DNA of 64,000 nt, taken from Frankiaceae bacterium. GTDB lineage: Bacteria > Actinomycetota > Actinomycetes > Mycobacteriales > SCTD01. Within the stretch, counting starts at the first letter, position 1; each line of letters starts with the position of its first letter. Under the pieces are notes generated by a model. The model made no database searches and was not told the DNA's origin. It was given only the letters and a program-made list of their open reading frames with translations. This document shows positions 27,997 through 37,119 of this stretch, piece by piece. Position numbers and translations under genes: made by a program. The stretch spans positions 96,391 through 160,390 of the forward strand of contig JAENVS010000034.1 of the NCBI GenBank assembly GCA_016650445.1, in the 5' to 3' direction.

Positions 27997-29369
27997 CGCT
28001 GCGCCACCAGCCACTGCTCGAGCTCACGCCGGGAGACCGTCGCGGTGCGACCGATGCGACGGCGCTTGGCGAGCATTGTCGGGAACAGGCGCAGGAACGA
28101 CAGCAGCACCTTGAGCCGCATGAACGTGGGCCGCACCGGCGGCCGGGTCCGGTACTTCAGCGAGTGGCGGGCCGCGCGCAGCGCCATCGAGCCCGTGGTC
28201 AGCGGGTAGCGACCGACCTCGCGGAACGCGAGTCGAGGGGTCGCGTCCTTGACCAGCATGAGCATCCGGTTGCGCTCGGTGTAGAAGACGAACCGCGGCG
28301 ACCACTCGACCGCGGTCGCGGAGTGGATGTGGCGGACGACCGCCTTCGGCTCGTAGCGGATGGACCACCCCGCCGCCCGCAGCCGCCACGAGAGATCGGT
28401 GTCCTCGTAGTAGAGGAAGAAGTCGTCGTCGAACCAGTCGACGTCGCGGCCGGCCTCGGTGCGGAAGGCCACGGCGCAGCCGCAGAGCGCGAAGACCTCC
28501 TCGACTGCGTCGTACTGCCCGGTGTCGATGTCCTGGTAGCCCCTGTCGGCGCCGTACCCGGCCGTCAGGACGATCGAGCCGGCGTTGTTGACGACGTCGA
28601 CGAGAGGCGCGGTGCCGGGGAGCTCAACGGTGACGTCGTCGACCGTGGTGGTCACGGGCAGCGTCACGGTGCCGCCGTCCCACGTCAGCGTCGCGGTCTT
28701 GTCGCGCTCTGCCGCCCAGCGAAGCCCGACCTCGATCGGCCCGGGCAACCCGTCGGGGAGCGGCACGAGCAGCTCGCCACTCGGACGTGTCCAGGAGAAG
28801 CGGGCCGCACCCTCGCCCTCGGGGCCCCACGCCAGGCGCTCCATGAGGACCCGCGAGGTGACGTCCTCGTCCTCGACCGACACGCGGTAGAGCTGCAGCC
28901 CGAGGTCACGGGAGTCGTGCGCGCCGGGGGAGAAGCCGTCGGTGGCGAGGGTGAGCCGCAGGAACCGCGGCTGGAACACCACCTTGCTGGTCACGGCGGC
29001 GAGCCGCTCCGCGCCGGGCTCGGCGAACGGCGCGAGCAGCTGCTCGAGCCAGTCCGGCTCCGGCGTCGCGTCGTTGTTGAGAAGCACGGCGTACGGCGTG
29101 GTGACCTGGCGCAGCGCCGTGTTGTTGCCGCCGGCGAAGCCGAGGTTCTCCGTGTTGCGAATGACCCGCACCCAGGGGTACTCCCGCTCCAGGAGTGCGA
29201 CGGACTGGTCGCTCGACGCGTTGTCGACGACCCACGTCAGGAAGGGCGCGCTCGTCTGCTGGCGGGCGAGGGCGTCGAGGCAGGCACGCAGCAGCCGCTC
29301 GCCGTTCCAGTTGACGGTGATGACGGTCGCGATCGGTTGGCGATCGGGTTGGTCAGACGGCACGGGCAA
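27993..29369 (-). CDS. glycosyltransferase family 2 with inserted beta-rich segment
   Basis: About 456-458 aa; start TTG 29369 or GTG 29363, both inside the end of the methyltransferase gene. The GT-A fold begins ATVITVNWNGERLLRACLDAL, with ENLGFAGGNNTAL and a DxD-like NNDATPEPDW. Residues about 140-265, where normal rhamnosyltransferase-like GT2s have about 20 residues, hold a beta-rich insert (FSWTRPSGELLVPLPDGLPG, ATLTWDGGTVTLPVTT). The core resumes at VEEVFALCGCAVAFR and DDDFFLYYEDTDLSWRLRAAGW. Sugar and acceptor unknown. Confidence 0.88.
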   Translation of the reverse strand: MPVPSDQPDRQPIATVITVNWNGERLLRACLDALARQQTSAPFLTWVVDNASSDQSVALLEREYPWVRVIRNTENLGFAGGNNTALRQVTTPYAVLLNNDATPEPDWLEQLLAPFAEPGAERLAAVTSKVVFQPRFLRLTLATDGFSPGAHDSRDLGLQLYRVSVEDEDVTSRVLMERLAWGPEGEGAARFSWTRPSGELLVPLPDGLPGPIEVGLRWAAERDKTATLTWDGGTVTLPVTTTVDDVTVELPGTAPLVDVVNNAGSIVLTAGYGADRGYQDIDTGQYDAVEEVFALCGCAVAFRTEAGRDVDWFDDDFFLYYEDTDLSWRLRAAGWSIRYEPKAVVRHIHSATAVEWSPRFVFYTERNRMLMLVKDATPRLAFREVGRYPLTTGSMALRAARHSLKYRTRPPVRPTFMRLKVLLSFLRLFPTMLAKRRRIGRTATVSRRELEQWLVAQR

Positions 29370-30153
29370 CCACGTAGACCTCGTTCGACGGGTAGAGGCG
29401 GTCCAGCAGGTGGGCGTAGGAACGACGCAGCGCGACGAGCTCCTCCTGCGTCGCCCGGAGTCGTTCCTCGAGTACGCCGAGGAAGTGCCCGAACGACTGC
29501 CAGTCCTCGCCGTGCTTGCGATCGTGGACGTGCTGGATCGCGGCGACCATGTCGGCGCGCAGGTCCGGGTCGACGTGCACCGCGGGCGCGAGCGACTCAG
29601 GGGGCGCGCCGGGGTGGTTCAACGGGTTGCCGCCGGTCTCGACGACCTCCAGGCCCGCCTTGTGGCAGAAGAACGCGAGCAGTCGTGGCTCGTAGAAGCG
29701 GATGTGCGTCGGGTCGCGCCAGAAGTCGTGCCCGAGGACGGACAGGCACGCGGCGTTGGGGGTGGCCGCGACGAAGGTGCCACCTGGCCCGAGCGCTCGC
29801 GCGCTCTGGGCGATGACGTGCTCGAGGACGTCGGGCTCGAGGTGCTCGGCGAAGTGGGCGGAGAAGACGCCCTGCAGCGAGTCGTCGGCGCGCCGCTCCA
29901 GATCGGCCACGGCATCGCCCAGCTCGACCCGGAGACCGGTGCTGCGCGCCCGCTCGACCATGCCCTCGTCGGAGTCGACGCCCTCACCGTCGATGCCGGC
30001 GTCGCGCAGCAGCTCGAGGAACTCCCCGCGCCCGCAGGCCAGCTCGAGCACCGGTCCCTTGCCGAAGAACGGCAGGTAGTGGCGCAGCCCCGCCTTGGCG
30101 TTGTCGGGGTCGTAGCCCATGTAGGTGTAGTAGTCGCTCTCGAGCCGGCTCAT
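29353..30153 (-). CDS. SAM-dependent methyltransferase
   Basis: A 266-aa class I methyltransferase: motif I VLELACGRGEFLELL, acidic DSDEGMVERARSTG, LQGVFSAHFAEHLEPD, and GPGGTFVAATPNAACLSVL. The C-terminal part ends in a short helical segment (LEERLRATQEELVALRRSYAHLLDRLYP), resembling methyltransferases that cap polysaccharide chains before ABC export. ATG 30153 overlaps the Wzt stop codon. Position next to Wzt suggests a chain-terminating methylation read by the Wzt C-terminal domain, as in E. coli O9a; this is inference. Confidence 0.88.
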   Translation of the reverse strand: MSRLESDYYTYMGYDPDNAKAGLRHYLPFFGKGPVLELACGRGEFLELLRDAGIDGEGVDSDEGMVERARSTGLRVELGDAVADLERRADDSLQGVFSAHFAEHLEPDVLEHVIAQSARALGPGGTFVAATPNAACLSVLGHDFWRDPTHIRFYEPRLLAFFCHKAGLEVVETGGNPLNHPGAPPESLAPAVHVDPDLRADMVAAIQHVHDRKHGEDWQSFGHFLGVLEERLRATQEELVALRRSYAHLLDRLYPSNEVYVVARAV

Positions 30154-31400
30154 CAGGAGCGCACCGTGGCGGTGGTCGGCAGGTGGAGCAGCGCACCGCG
30201 TGGTCCGTCGAGGACCCAGAAGGCCTGGTCGAACCGGCGCGCGCTGATCGGTCGCCCGCTCTCCGGGTCGAGCACGCTGACCCCGAGGATGAACGCGCCG
30301 ACGAGCGGTGGCATCTCCGGCAGCTGGAGGTCGACGGTGTAGCGCCCGGGCACGGCCGGCACGTGTCCGCCCTCGACGGTCCTGAGCACCAGCACGGGGA
30401 TGTCGCCGGCGCCCATCACGACGACCTGCAGCTCGCCTTCGATCAGGCCTTCGCCGGGCTGCACGTCCACCTGCACCCGGACGTGGAGAGTGCGGCCGGG
30501 CCTGACGCGGTCAGTGGCGGCGCCGCCGCGCCGGGTGCTCGCCACGGCGTCGACGACGACCATGCCGCCGATCGCCTCGGGCTCGTTCGGGGCGTCGGCC
30601 GGGCGGTCGGTGCCGAGGATCTTGCGCAGGGTGCCGACGGCGAAGGCCGGGTCTCCGTCGTACTGGACCACGCCGTGGTCGACGACGATGCCGCGCGTGC
30701 AGAGCTGCTCGACGAGATCGAGGGCGTGGGTCACGAACAGGATCGTCTTGCCGGCGTGCTGGAACTCCGAGATCTTCGCGAGGCACTTGCGCGCGAAGGC
30801 CTCGTCGCCGACCGCCAGCACCTCGTCGACGAGCAGGATGTCGGGATCGACGTGCACGGCGATCGCGAACGCGAGCTTGACGTACTCACCCGACGAGTAG
30901 TGCTTCACCGGGTCGTCGATGCGCGGACCCTGCTCCGAGAACTCCAGGATCGACGCGAAGAGGTGGTCGACCTCCTTCTTCGACAGACCGAGCAGGGCCG
31001 CGTTGAGGTAGACGTTCTCGCGTCCGGTGAGCTCGGCATTGAAGCCGGCCCCCAGCTCGAGCAGCGACGCGATGCGTCCCTCCACGTGGACCACGCCGCT
31101 GGTCGGCCGCAGGATCCCCGCGAGGATCTTCAGCAGGGTGGACTTGCCGGCGCCGTTGGGTCCGATCAGGCCGACGGTCTCGCCCTCGCCGACGACGACG
31201 TCGACGTCCTTCAAGGCCCAGAACTCCGTCGCGATGCCGCCCTGGCCCTTCGCGGACTGGACGAACCGCTCCTTGAGGGCGGTGGCCTTGCGGCCGTGCG
31301 TCACGTAGCGCTTGCTGACGCCGGTGGCGGTGATGACGGGGCGCGGAGGGGACGCGGCGCCCTTGGTGGCCATCGCGACGAGTATAGGAGGTGCGGTCAC
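30153..31400 (-). CDS. wzt: polysaccharide ABC exporter, ATP-binding protein (Wzt type) with C-terminal glycan-recognition domain
   Basis: A 415-aa ATPase. Walker A GPNGAGKST, signature HYSSGEYVKLAFAIA (the YSSGE form is usual in Wzt/TagH), Walker B DILLVDEVLAVGD. Residues about 270-415 form an extra beta-sandwich-like domain (LHVRVQVDVQPG…GELQVVV…GRYTVDLQLPEMPPLVGAFILGVSV) that in Wzt binds the modified chain end. GTG 31400 is used; ATG 31373 is an alternative. It pairs with the permease at 32351-33247 although a sulfotransferase gene intervenes. Confidence 0.93.
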   Translation of the reverse strand: MTAPPILVAMATKGAASPPRPVITATGVSKRYVTHGRKATALKERFVQSAKGQGGIATEFWALKDVDVVVGEGETVGLIGPNGAGKSTLLKILAGILRPTSGVVHVEGRIASLLELGAGFNAELTGRENVYLNAALLGLSKKEVDHLFASILEFSEQGPRIDDPVKHYSSGEYVKLAFAIAVHVDPDILLVDEVLAVGDEAFARKCLAKISEFQHAGKTILFVTHALDLVEQLCTRGIVVDHGVVQYDGDPAFAVGTLRKILGTDRPADAPNEPEAIGGMVVVDAVASTRRGGAATDRVRPGRTLHVRVQVDVQPGEGLIEGELQVVVMGAGDIPVLVLRTVEGGHVPAVPGRYTVDLQLPEMPPLVGAFILGVSVLDPESGRPISARRFDQAFWVLDGPRGALLHLPTTATVRS

Positions 31401-31409
31401 CTCAGGAGA

Positions 31410-32354
31410 TCACCAGTCGGCGTCCCCGTAGCGCCGGCCGGAGACCGGTTCGACGATGTCGCGCACCTGCGCGGCCTGCTCGTCGGTCATGCGCTTGCGC
31501 CACGCCTGGACGAGGTCGGCGCTGTCACGGGCGAGGGCGTGCGCGACCCCGCCGGGCGCCTCGACGGGGTTGTCCCGGCTGGTGTGCTCGGTGATCGTGC
31601 GGGCGACGTCGTCCGTCCATGTCAGCCCGAGGGCGGTGTAGAGCTCACGGAAGCGCGGCAGCGGGTCCCGCGAGAGGTCCTCGTGCCGGACGACGAGCAT
31701 CGACGGGTTGCGCTCGGCGTACGTCTCCAGCACCTGCTGCTGAAACCGCCAGAGGTAGGCGCCCTCGACGACCGCGTCGCGCGGCGGTGCCGGGAGCAGC
31801 TTCGCCGCGGAACCGAGCTCGGCAGGCATGCCGGGCTGGGCCAGCATCTCGTCGATCGGGAAGCGCCAGCCCAGACGCAGGAAGCTCGCGACAACAGCAG
31901 CCGGGTGCCGCACGACGACCACGACCTGCATGCCGAGCTCGCGGTGGAGGTACTCACTGGCCAGGCACGCGATCGGGTCCTTGAGCAGCCAGCGCCGGAC
32001 GCGTGGGTCGACCGCCATCAGGTGGTAGCGGAAGTTGGCGCGGGAGCCGAAGACGCGTCGGCCCGCGCGCGCGACGACCGACGTCGCCGGTCCGTCGAAC
32101 GCGCCCCGGCGGAACGTCGCCCGACCGGCGAGCAGGTCCTCGAGGAGTCCCCGGTAGCGGGTGGCCTCCGGGTGCGCGGCGGTCAGGTGCAGGAACTGCT
32201 GCTCGATCCCGTGGATGCCCATCTGCACGTTGAACGGCTCGTCCAGGTAACCGACGTCGGGCGGGAGGGCGAGCATGCGGCCCACGAAGGTCGTGCCGGA
32301 CCGAGGCGTGCCGGTGACCAGCACGGGCGCGCCGGTCTTACGCAGCGCCGTCAG
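31410..32354 (-). CDS. sulfotransferase
   Basis: About 314 aa, PAPS-dependent sulfotransferase family. The 5'-phosphosulfate loop is VLVTGTPRSGTTFVG at the N-terminus; the 3'-phosphate region is VVVVVRHPAAVVASFLRLGW. A conserved LLKDPIACLASEYL lies between them. The only in-frame codon near the conserved start that couples to the permease is CTG 32354 (CTGA overlap), preceded by GGAGG; GTG 32324 would start immediately before the loop. Placed between Wzm and Wzt, it probably sulfates the exported glycan or its lipid; substrate unknown. Confidence 0.87.
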   Translation of the reverse strand: MTALRKTGAPVLVTGTPRSGTTFVGRMLALPPDVGYLDEPFNVQMGIHGIEQQFLHLTAAHPEATRYRGLLEDLLAGRATFRRGAFDGPATSVVARAGRRVFGSRANFRYHLMAVDPRVRRWLLKDPIACLASEYLHRELGMQVVVVVRHPAAVVASFLRLGWRFPIDEMLAQPGMPAELGSAAKLLPAPPRDAVVEGAYLWRFQQQVLETYAERNPSMLVVRHEDLSRDPLPRFRELYTALGLTWTDDVARTITEHTSRDNPVEAPGGVAHALARDSADLVQAWRKRMTDEQAAQVRDIVEPVSGRRYGDADW

Positions 32355-33247
32355 AGGTCCTCCGCGAAATCCGCCTCGAGCCGGTTGAAGACGGCCCGCG
32401 CAGCCAGCAGCAGCAGTCCCGAGATGACGAAGCCGATCAGCAGGTTGCGCAGGTAGAAGGTGTAGCCGGGGCTGGCGAGGACCAGCCGTCGTACGCCTTC
32501 GGCGTCGGTGTAGTACGGCGTCCCATAGACCGCTCGCTGGAACGTCGAGACGACCGTTGCCATCGGGTTGAGGAAGTACGTCCAGAACAAGCCGTGGGGG
32601 TCGAGCTTCTCCTTGACCAGACCAGCGGCGTACAGGATCGGGTTGGCCCAGAACCACACCAGCATGGCGATCTCGACGAAGTGGCTGGTGTCGCGCCACC
32701 GCACGTTCAGCGCGCTGACCAGCACCCCGAGCGCTGTCGCGAAGACGATCAGCAGCGCGAAGGCCGGGAGGATGAGCAGGGTGTGCAGCCCGAACTTCGT
32801 TGGCGTCGTGACCAGCACCACGACGAGCAGCAGGAACAGTTGCAGGACGAACTGGACGACCGAGAAACCGACTGCCGACAGCGGCAGGACCAGGCGCGGA
32901 AAGCGCACTTTCTTCACCAGCCCGGCGCTACCGACCACGCTGCCCGAGGCTCCGGTCACCGCCTGGCTGAAGCACGTGAACGGCAGCAGGCCGGCCATCA
33001 GGTAGACGGCGTAGTCGGGGACCGCGATGCCCATGACCTTGGTGAAGATGACGTAGTAGATGGCCATCTGGATGAGCGGGTTGGCGAGGGACCAGGCGAA
33101 GCCGATCGCGGACCCCTGGTACTTGACCTTCAGGTCCTTGCGGATGAGCTGGCTCAGCAGCTCCCACCGGATCCGCCCCTGGGCGGCGGCGCGCGACCGC
33201 GCCAGCGCCGCGCGGTCTTCTGGTCCCGACACGGTCGAACTGGCCAC
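32351..33247 (-). CDS. wzm: polysaccharide ABC exporter permease (Wzm type)
   Basis: A 298-aa ABC-2 family permease with six hydrophobic segments and the family's N-terminal pattern ELLSQLIRKDLKVKYQGSAIGFAWSLANPL. It forms the membrane channel for a lipid-linked glycan with the Wzt ATPase encoded downstream. GTG 33247 has GGAGG 11 nt upstream. A minus-strand TAGCCT at 33286-33291 is the likely -10, giving a leader of about 30 nt. It is the first gene of an eight-gene operon to 24446. Confidence 0.93.
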   Translation of the reverse strand: MASSTVSGPEDRAALARSRAAAQGRIRWELLSQLIRKDLKVKYQGSAIGFAWSLANPLIQMAIYYVIFTKVMGIAVPDYAVYLMAGLLPFTCFSQAVTGASGSVVGSAGLVKKVRFPRLVLPLSAVGFSVVQFVLQLFLLLVVVLVTTPTKFGLHTLLILPAFALLIVFATALGVLVSALNVRWRDTSHFVEIAMLVWFWANPILYAAGLVKEKLDPHGLFWTYFLNPMATVVSTFQRAVYGTPYYTDAEGVRRLVLASPGYTFYLRNLLIGFVISGLLLLAARAVFNRLEADFAEDL

Positions 33248-33285
33248 GTGGGTCAGGCCTCCAGGAGAGTGTCGGTACTGGCGCG

Positions 33286-33295
33286 AGGCTACCCT
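33286..33295. promoter_or_regulatory. overlapping divergent -10 boxes (wzm operon / GT-C-like gene)
   Basis: AGGCTACCCT holds a minus-strand TAGCCT (33286-33291) and a plus-strand TACCCT (33290-33295), sharing two bases. The plus box ends 6 nt before GTG 33302, so that mRNA should be leaderless; the minus box starts the wzm operon mRNA with a short leader. The two promoters cannot be occupied at once. Confidence 0.55.
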
Positions 33296-33301
33296 TGCCC
33301 G

Positions 33302-35389
33302 GTGACGTCGACGCTCGCCGGGCCTTCGTCGGGCGACGACATCGCGCACACCGCCGTGACCGATCCGGACCCGGCGCCACGTGAGACCGCGAACGTCACG
33401 ACGCTCGACCTGCTCGCGCTCGGTGCGGTCCTCGCCGTCGCCCTGTTGGCTTGGGCGTCGCTTGCGCTGGCCCATGTCGGTTGGCACTCGCTACCCGCTG
33501 CCGTCGGGGTCACGGCGGTCGCCGTGGTCGTGATCGGTTTGGTCTTCGCACAGCAGCGCATGTCGGTGCGCGGTGACCGTGCCGGCGTCGTCACCGCACT
33601 GGGGTGCGCTGCCGTCGCGGCCGCGCTCACCTTCCCTGGCTTCTCGTACGGCGTCGCCGACAAGGACCCCGGTGGGTACGTCTCGCACGCGGTCGAGATC
33701 GCGCACAGCGGCGACTACGCGTTCACCGACCCGCTCCTGCACGACAAGGTGCCCGTGCAGCTGACGTCGCCGGGTGCGCGGTTCCCGAGCGTGTGGGTGC
33801 GCGACATGGACACCGGGCGCGTCGTGCCGCAGTTCTACCACCTGTGGCCGTCGCTCCTGGCGACGGCGTACGACGCCGACGGCTTCGACGGCATGCGGTT
33901 CGCGGTGCCGTTGATGGGCGTGCTGTCGGTGCTCTGCATCGTCGCGCTGCTGCGGCGTACCGGTACTGCGCTGGCCGGGCCGACCGCGGGGCTCGTCGCG
34001 GCGGCCGCAGGCGGGCTGCTGCTCGCGACGAACATGCTGCAGGTCTGGCAGTCGCGCTACCCCACGACCGAGGTGTTCGCCCAGGCGCTGTACCTCGCCG
34101 CCCTCCTCGGCATCGTCGTCGCGCTGCAGACGAGGTGGCGCGAGGCGGCCGGACTGGCCGGCCTGCTCGTCGGGATCGGCTGGTTGAACCGGGCTGACGG
34201 GCTGCTTCTCGTGCTGCTCTCCGTCGGGGTGGGTGCCGCGCTCCTCGCTACGCGCCGCTGGGACGCGCGCGCGACGTGGTTCGCCGCCGGGCTGGCGATC
34301 GTCGTACCGCATGCGGGCTTGCAGGCCTACGACCTCGCGCACAACTACTCGATCGCCAACGACATCCCCTCGCTCGGCAAGGTCGTCGCCGTCGCGGTCG
34401 GCTGCCTGGCCGTCGCCGCGGTGGTGCGGCTGGTCGGGTCCCGTCCGATCACGTGGGCCACCTCGGCTCTGGAGCGCAGCCGACCGCAGCTGGTCGTCGG
34501 TCTGCTGGTGTGCGCCGGTGCCGCCGCCCTGCTCGCCCTCGGCTTCCTGCGGCCGCGACTGCTCGGCGTCGACTACTTCGACTACAACGGCCAGAGCATC
34601 CGCTCGTACGACGAGCAGACCATGCGCCGGCTCGCCTGGTTCATCACCCTGCCGGGGTTCGCGCTGATGGGACTCGGTCTCGCGGCCGTCGGACTCCGTC
34701 GCTGGCGCGCCTCGGTCTGGGCCGTCGTGCTGCCGACGCTGCTGCTCTTCCCGCTCTACGCCTACTCGGCGCGCAACTCCACGCGGCTGCTGTGGTGGAC
34801 CCGGCGGTACGTGCCGACCGTTCTCCCGGGGATCGTCATCCTCATCGCGCTCGCCCTCGCCGTCGCGTGGGTGCTGCGCGTCCGAGGCCGCGCGATCCTG
34901 CGCGTTCCTGCGGCGCTCGCCGTCGCGGCGCTGGCGGCCGTCTTCCTGTCGCAGTCGCTGCCGCTGCGCCAGCACGACGAGTGGAAGGGGTCGTTCCAGA
35001 TCAGCGCCGAGCTCGCCGACCTCGCCGGCGACACGCACGGCGTCTTCCTCTGGGAACCGCAAGGCGAACAGGGGTGCTGCGCGGGACCGACCGCGCTCTT
35101 CGCGACACCGGTCTGGCTGGTCCACGACGGGCTCGGCGCACTGCTGCCCGTCGACCACAACGCCCGCAACGCGCGCCTCGCGGCGTACGCCGCCCACTTC
35201 CCCGGCCGGCCGGTGTTCGTCGTCGGTGACGACCCGGAGCTTCCTGACGGGATCGACCCGGCGACGGTGGAGCCGGTCATGACGCGCCACGTCGAGCTGC
35301 CGATGTGGGACGAGAGCGACACCCACCGGCCGGATGCCGCGCACCAGGTCGGCGTCGACATCGCGGTGTGGCGCGTTCGCGGGACGTGA
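33302..35389 (+). CDS. polytopic membrane protein, GT-C glycosyltransferase-like
   Basis: A 695-aa protein with about 12-13 hydrophobic segments and a soluble C-terminal part. The first extracytoplasmic loop (GVADKDPGGYVSHAVEIAHSGDY) has the acidic pair typical of GT-C enzymes that use polyprenyl-phosphate sugars; YPTTEVFAQALY and NRADGLLLVL are further conserved-looking blocks. No precise family is assigned. GTG 33302 has no Shine-Dalgarno and lies 6 nt after TACCCT. Its stop overlaps the start of the next membrane-protein gene. It probably adds a sugar outside the membrane to the glycan or protein; this is inference. Confidence 0.8.
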   Translation: MTSTLAGPSSGDDIAHTAVTDPDPAPRETANVTTLDLLALGAVLAVALLAWASLALAHVGWHSLPAAVGVTAVAVVVIGLVFAQQRMSVRGDRAGVVTALGCAAVAAALTFPGFSYGVADKDPGGYVSHAVEIAHSGDYAFTDPLLHDKVPVQLTSPGARFPSVWVRDMDTGRVVPQFYHLWPSLLATAYDADGFDGMRFAVPLMGVLSVLCIVALLRRTGTALAGPTAGLVAAAAGGLLLATNMLQVWQSRYPTTEVFAQALYLAALLGIVVALQTRWREAAGLAGLLVGIGWLNRADGLLLVLLSVGVGAALLATRRWDARATWFAAGLAIVVPHAGLQAYDLAHNYSIANDIPSLGKVVAVAVGCLAVAAVVRLVGSRPITWATSALERSRPQLVVGLLVCAGAAALLALGFLRPRLLGVDYFDYNGQSIRSYDEQTMRRLAWFITLPGFALMGLGLAAVGLRRWRASVWAVVLPTLLLFPLYAYSARNSTRLLWWTRRYVPTVLPGIVILIALALAVAWVLRVRGRAILRVPAALAVAALAAVFLSQSLPLRQHDEWKGSFQISAELADLAGDTHGVFLWEPQGEQGCCAGPTALFATPVWLVHDGLGALLPVDHNARNARLAAYAAHFPGRPVFVVGDDPELPDGIDPATVEPVMTRHVELPMWDESDTHRPDAAHQVGVDIAVWRVRGT

Positions 35390-37119
35390 GGCACAGCTTC
35401 CGATCGGCTGCTGCAGCGCTGATCTACCTGTGGCTCGCCGCCCTGCTCCACGCACCGGCGTTCGTCGACCTGGCAGACCGGACGCTGTGCTCCTGCGGTG
35501 ACCAGCCGCAGACCGACTGGTACCTCGCGTGGACGCCGCACGCCGTCTTCTCCGGGCAGGCGCCGTGGACGACCGACCACCTGCTCATCCCGGACGGCGT
35601 GAACCTGATGTGGAACACGCTGATGCCGCTGCCGGGCCTGCTGATGTCCCCCCTCACGCTGCTGGCCGGTCCGATGGCGACGCACACGATCCTGTCGGTG
35701 CTCGCCTTCGCAGGCAGTGCGACCGCGATGTGGTGGGTCGTTCGTCGCTGGGCGCCGTGGTGGCCGGCCCGGTTCGCGGCCGGCCTGCTCTACGGGTTCT
35801 CGCCGTACCTCGTGGCGCAGGGCTCAGGCCATCTCAACCTCGAGCTCGTCATCGTGCCGCCGCTCGTGCTGCTCGTCGCCGACGAGCTCCTCGTGCGGCA
35901 GCGCCGCCGGGCGTGGGTGGCCGGCGGCGTCCTCGGGCTCATCGCCCTCGCCCAGCTGCTGACGGCCGAGGAGATCCTGGCGTCGACCTTCCTGGTCGCG
36001 CTGCTCGGCGTGCTCGTGCTGGCCTGGCAGCACCGGCCGCGGATCGACCGGCCGCGCATCCGCCACGCGGTCATCGGCCTGGGCACGGCAGCCGGGTTGC
36101 TGTCGGTCGGCGCCGCCTGGCCGTTGTGGGTGCAGTTCTTCGGCAAGGGCACGGTGACCGCACCGGTGCAGGACGCGTCGCCGTACGCCGCGGATGTCCT
36201 GGGTCTGATCGTTCCCACCGCCCACCAGCTGCTCGGGATCGTCGAGACGTCGGCATGGGGCGTCAACGACAGCGAGAACGGCAGCTACCTCGGACTGCCG
36301 CTGGTCATGGCGGTCTGCCTGCTCGCATGGCGGTTCCGCGCCATCCCCGTCGTGCGCTGGGCCGCCGCCCTCGGCCTCGTCAGCTGGGTGCTGTCACTCG
36401 GCGAGCGACTGCACTTCGGCGGCCGGCTGTACGACGTACCGCTGCCGTTCGACGTCGTCTCCCAGCTGCCCGTGTTGCACAACATGGCGGCCGTGCGGCT
36501 TTCCCTGTACGTCGTTCTGTGCGCCGCCGTCGTCGTCGCCGTGGGGCTCGACCGGTTGCACGCGCTGGGCTGGTTCGACCGTCACCGGACCGGCGCGGCT
36601 GTCCTTGCCGTCACGTGCGTGCTGCCGCTCGTGCCCGCGTCGGCGTACTCGTACGTCGATGCCGGGACGCCGCCGTACTTCACGTCGGGGGCCGTGAACC
36701 GCGTGCCGGCCAATGCTGTCGCTTACACCTACCCGGTGCCGCGGTACCCCGGCTCGGCCCCGATGGAGTGGCAGGCCCAGGCGGACTTCCGCTACCGCTC
36801 GCTGGGCGGCTACGTCATCTCGCGGGGCGACGGGGGTGGCGGGACGTTTGCCGGCCGCATCACGGTCTGGGAGCGCGTGGTCGGCCAGGCGGCAGCCGGC
36901 CGTCGTATCGAGATCCCGCCGGCCCAGGTGCAGCGACGACTGCTGCAGGAGATGACCGAGCTGCGGGTGCGGGCGATCCTCGTCGCCGACGTCCGCGGTG
37001 CCGATGACGTGAACCGGCTCGTCGAGCAGCTGCTGGGGCGGCCGGCGGACGAGCACACAGGGCGGGTCAGTGCGTGGTACGTCGACGCGGGTCCGGCCGC
37101 CGGGCCGAGGCGGGACTAG
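35386..37119 (+). CDS. polytopic membrane protein, probable GT-C-like transferase
   Basis: A 577-aa protein with about 11 hydrophobic segments followed by an extracytoplasmic C-terminal region. The first loop reads [21 protein letters not shown], then [20 protein letters not shown], a pattern seen in actinobacterial membrane proteins of unknown function near glycan genes. GTG 35386 overlaps the preceding stop (GTGA), so both are made together. It ends in a CTAG shared with the convergent acyltransferase stop (37116-37119). Enzymatic role is inferred from topology and context only. Confidence 0.75.
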   Translation: MRHSFRSAAAALIYLWLAALLHAPAFVDLADRTLCSCGDQPQTDWYLAWTPHAVFSGQAPWTTDHLLIPDGVNLMWNTLMPLPGLLMSPLTLLAGPMATHTILSVLAFAGSATAMWWVVRRWAPWWPARFAAGLLYGFSPYLVAQGSGHLNLELVIVPPLVLLVADELLVRQRRRAWVAGGVLGLIALAQLLTAEEILASTFLVALLGVLVLAWQHRPRIDRPRIRHAVIGLGTAAGLLSVGAAWPLWVQFFGKGTVTAPVQDASPYAADVLGLIVPTAHQLLGIVETSAWGVNDSENGSYLGLPLVMAVCLLAWRFRAIPVVRWAAALGLVSWVLSLGERLHFGGRLYDVPLPFDVVSQLPVLHNMAAVRLSLYVVLCAAVVVAVGLDRLHALGWFDRHRTGAAVLAVTCVLPLVPASAYSYVDAGTPPYFTSGAVNRVPANAVAYTYPVPRYPGSAPMEWQAQADFRYRSLGGYVISRGDGGGGTFAGRITVWERVVGQAAAGRRIEIPPAQVQRRLLQEMTELRVRAILVADVRGADDVNRLVEQLLGRPADEHTGRVSAWYVDAGPAAGPRRD

